Assembly: GCF_000764305.2 (NCBI RefSeq)
Contig: NW_025931949.1
Coordinates: 682,001-746,000, forward strand
Source of the DNA: Hyalella azteca
Lineage: Eukaryota > Arthropoda > Malacostraca > Amphipoda > Hyalellidae
Direction of reading: 5' to 3'
Length of the DNA stretch: 64,000 nucleotides
Shown here: positions 61,628 through 64,000 of the stretch, one piece after another
Position numbering within the stretch: position 1 is the first letter of the stretch
Layout of the letters: the number at the start of each line of letters is the position of its first letter
Translations under genes and position numbers: made by a program
The notes under the pieces: generated by a model
Seen by the model: only the letters and a program-made list of their open reading frames with translations
Told to the model about the DNA's origin: nothing
Databases searched by the model: none

Positions 61628-64000
61628 AGCCAAAACTCAACTAAACCCAAACTTATTCTGCTCATCAAAATCATTCGTAATGAATATGCGTAACATCTTT
61701 CTTGTATTATTTCAATTCTCGCCTTATCTTTCATCGCGTAATGTGAAGAACGCAAAATCAGTAAATAGTGTCGGCCTATAAATTAGCGCAGTTAGTGTGT
61801 TTTTGCTAGCCATGGGCTTGTTTGATCAGTGCTACGGTTTGTCAGGATCTTGTTTGGCGTCCATCATCTTCAATAGAGAATATGAATAAGGATCTTGTGC
61901 AGAGCGCCATGTAATTCAAGGATCGGTTTTCACTAGCATACTTTTAGGATGACGTAACGCGTTCATTTAACATGGATATATTGCTGAAGAAAAATCTTGT
62001 GACGAATATTAGGGTATAAATGTTGTTGTTGCACGTAATTATTCTGCTGATTTGACTTTTTTTAGTTGGCTAATTATTCGTAGTAGTTTTAATTGTCTTC
62101 TGCTGAAGATTTGTCTTATCATGTCAAGGTGGACCTTTACATAGATGCAAGAATTATTCGAAAATCGAGTGGTCGAATGGGAAAAGCATACTATTGTGTT
62201 TTGATAATAATAGAATCATATCAATTAATTATGACTCAACGACTTTGAATTGTCACAATTTGGTGCTTGGATTACAAGTAATTATTATGTAATAATAATG
62301 GCTAGGTATTCACGTAATGTCTCGCCTGGTATGCCGCACCGCAGCCTAATAACCGCTCTGTGCAGCGTCGCCGATGCTGCTGGTAATTAGCTCTTGTTGA
62401 GCGAAAGCGTTTGTTCTGTATACCGGTTACGGCAATTGTGGAGCTGCATGCTTTGATTGTTCTTTCTTTCTTTCTTACTCTCATCGAGTCGAGTAAAATG
62501 ACAACAAGGCTTTACCACACAGAAATTTTACGATTTATTTGTTGAATCCTGGTAGCGTACAATTAAAAAAAATCGATACCATGTATGACTTAATTATGCT
62601 GGGATGATTTCAGTCATTGATTATTATTGGGAGCAGTTACCCTATATTTTCCATCAAAAGTTATACGGCGCTTACCGTCTTCAAACTAACGGGCTGTTAA
62701 TATATTAATACTTTTTACATGGAATTTATTAATAATAAATGTCTTGGTTCGTATGTGCCGTTTCTTCTCGAGTCTCTTTTCGTTTATTGTGAAAGGTACT
62801 AGCCTACTTTTGAAATTTCTTTTTTAATCATCATTCCAACATTAAAATGAGAAAATTGCTTAAATTTCTTCTCTGTTGTGTTTACTTCATAGTAGGTTCA
62901 CGAAGCTCGTTCGTTGTGCGTATGCTTTTCATTTGTCTGAAGTAAAATTCCTGTTCACTAGTAAACTAGGAGGTATGTGCTCATCTTGAACGCGGCTCTT
63001 TCGACCGTCGTGATTTTTTTATAGAACGCCCCTCGCAGCGACGTGCCTTCTAAAGACTTAGCGAGTCTTTGTTCCAACTCATTTCCATTTCCTTACGCGT
63101 CCGCAAGCGCTTGCCGCTTTTATTCGTCTATAATTCACGAGTTTAATGTATTGGAAAGTAACGTTACTCTCTGGACCATTTGCTTCCGTGGCCATATGGT
63201 CTTTTTCTTTCATCTAATGTTTCTTTTGAGCTTGCGTTTGAAATTTGACGCAGAAAAATATGAACTATTCCAGTGCGTCAACAGCGAAATGCAGAACATG
63301 TAGGGCTGCCTGACCCCTCAGTTGCATCGAAAGGCATAACATGTACGTACTGTAGGTATTATTGATTCTGTCAGTTTCATAGAAATTCAGCAATTTACGT
63401 GATTCTGTCAGTTACATCGAAATCCAAAACATGAAGAACAAAACACCAACACAGCAAACATAAACTCATGTGTGATGTATTCTTAAATGAGTTACCGTAT
63501 CTTTTTTTTCACGCAACTCTCTTCTTAAACATTTTCAGCTTTTGTTCATTTCCTGGTTGATAGTACATAGGAGTGTTATTGTATTGCATCAAAAATTCAA
63601 CAATTTTTTTACCGCTATAATTTCGGTACACGTTTTCGTGCTATTTACGATTAGTCTGTGGAGGAACATGAAAGTAAATCAAGCCTTACACTAGAATGAT
63701 GATTAAGAGAAGTTCGACTACCTATCTCTCCAAAATCTTGCTTATCTCAATAATAACAGCTTCAGTTGCCGGTGTCACTCCAGTAACTCTCGCTTAACTA
63801 TTTTGGCAGCAAAACTCGCCAAATTTTAGATAGCGGCTTTCGATTGCCCGAGTCTATGCAACTCTTCAATCAGACTGTAATTTTTTTTTTTTTCACGCCT
63901 GCATTGAGTCGGAGACGACGCCTGTTATCCGATCTTTGGTGTGGCATTTGAGATCGATTAGACCTCTGTTAGAGTTGTAAGGAACCCATTCATGGTTGCT
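61628..64000 (+). other. Intron or intergenic sequence to window end
   Basis: No exon supported. It includes a (TTTC)n run at about 62459-62476, a duplicated GATTCTGTCAGTT block at 63364 and 63401, and a T run near 63878. An 86-codon plus frame at 63043-63303 starts at GTG, after an acceptor-like TTTTTTTATAG, and has no other support. Confidence 0.45.

Overview
This is an AT-rich stretch of animal nuclear DNA, and an arthropod (probably an insect) is the best guess. The signs are GT-AG splice sites with pyrimidine tracts, a few GC-richer open exons lost in long non-coding DNA, many simple repeats, and a non-autonomous hAT element of a kind common in animal genomes. There is no bacterial-style gene density, and I found no tRNA, rRNA, CRISPR array or provirus. 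The species cannot be named from the sequence.

The plus strand from about 21.6 kb to the right edge looks like the 5' part of one very large gene. Three well-supported coding exons lie at 21807-23799, 40304-40700 and 53261-54038 (or 54059). Each has its own ATG, an in-frame stop just upstream of it, low-complexity disordered-type protein, and a splice donor leaving exactly one base of a split codon (phase 1). A weaker fourth exon of the same form lies at 33450-33576. A 60-base exon at 37631-37690 is open in phase 1 and exits in phase 1, so it can be included or skipped without breaking the frame. My reading is a gene with several alternative promoters and alternative N-termini, all joining a shared 3' part beyond 64 kb. 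I do not recognise the family.

The left third (1.8-19.2 kb) holds several candidate internal exons on the minus strand. The best is 12163-12394, followed by 1837-2010 and 18986-19175; weaker ones are at 15284-15441, 14783-14996 and 5297-5340. They suggest a second, divergently oriented split gene, or more than one. Their order and connection are not proven and their product is unknown. A minus-strand ORF at 13698-14054 has a slight piggyBac-transposase flavour.

The rest is intronic or intergenic. It contains one hAT-type element with matching 8-bp target duplications (33656-34524), a 19-bp minisatellite (about 14372-14752), two longer-period tandem arrays (44668-44843 and 51912-52103), a 170-bp tandem duplication near 1.1 kb, a two-copy repeat at 58.4-58.7 kb, an imperfect inverted repeat at 61.45-61.63 kb, and an unusual scatter of perfect short hairpins with arms of 10-28 bp. 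The longest hairpins, at 26865-26926 and 58459-58522, look like recent template-switch products.
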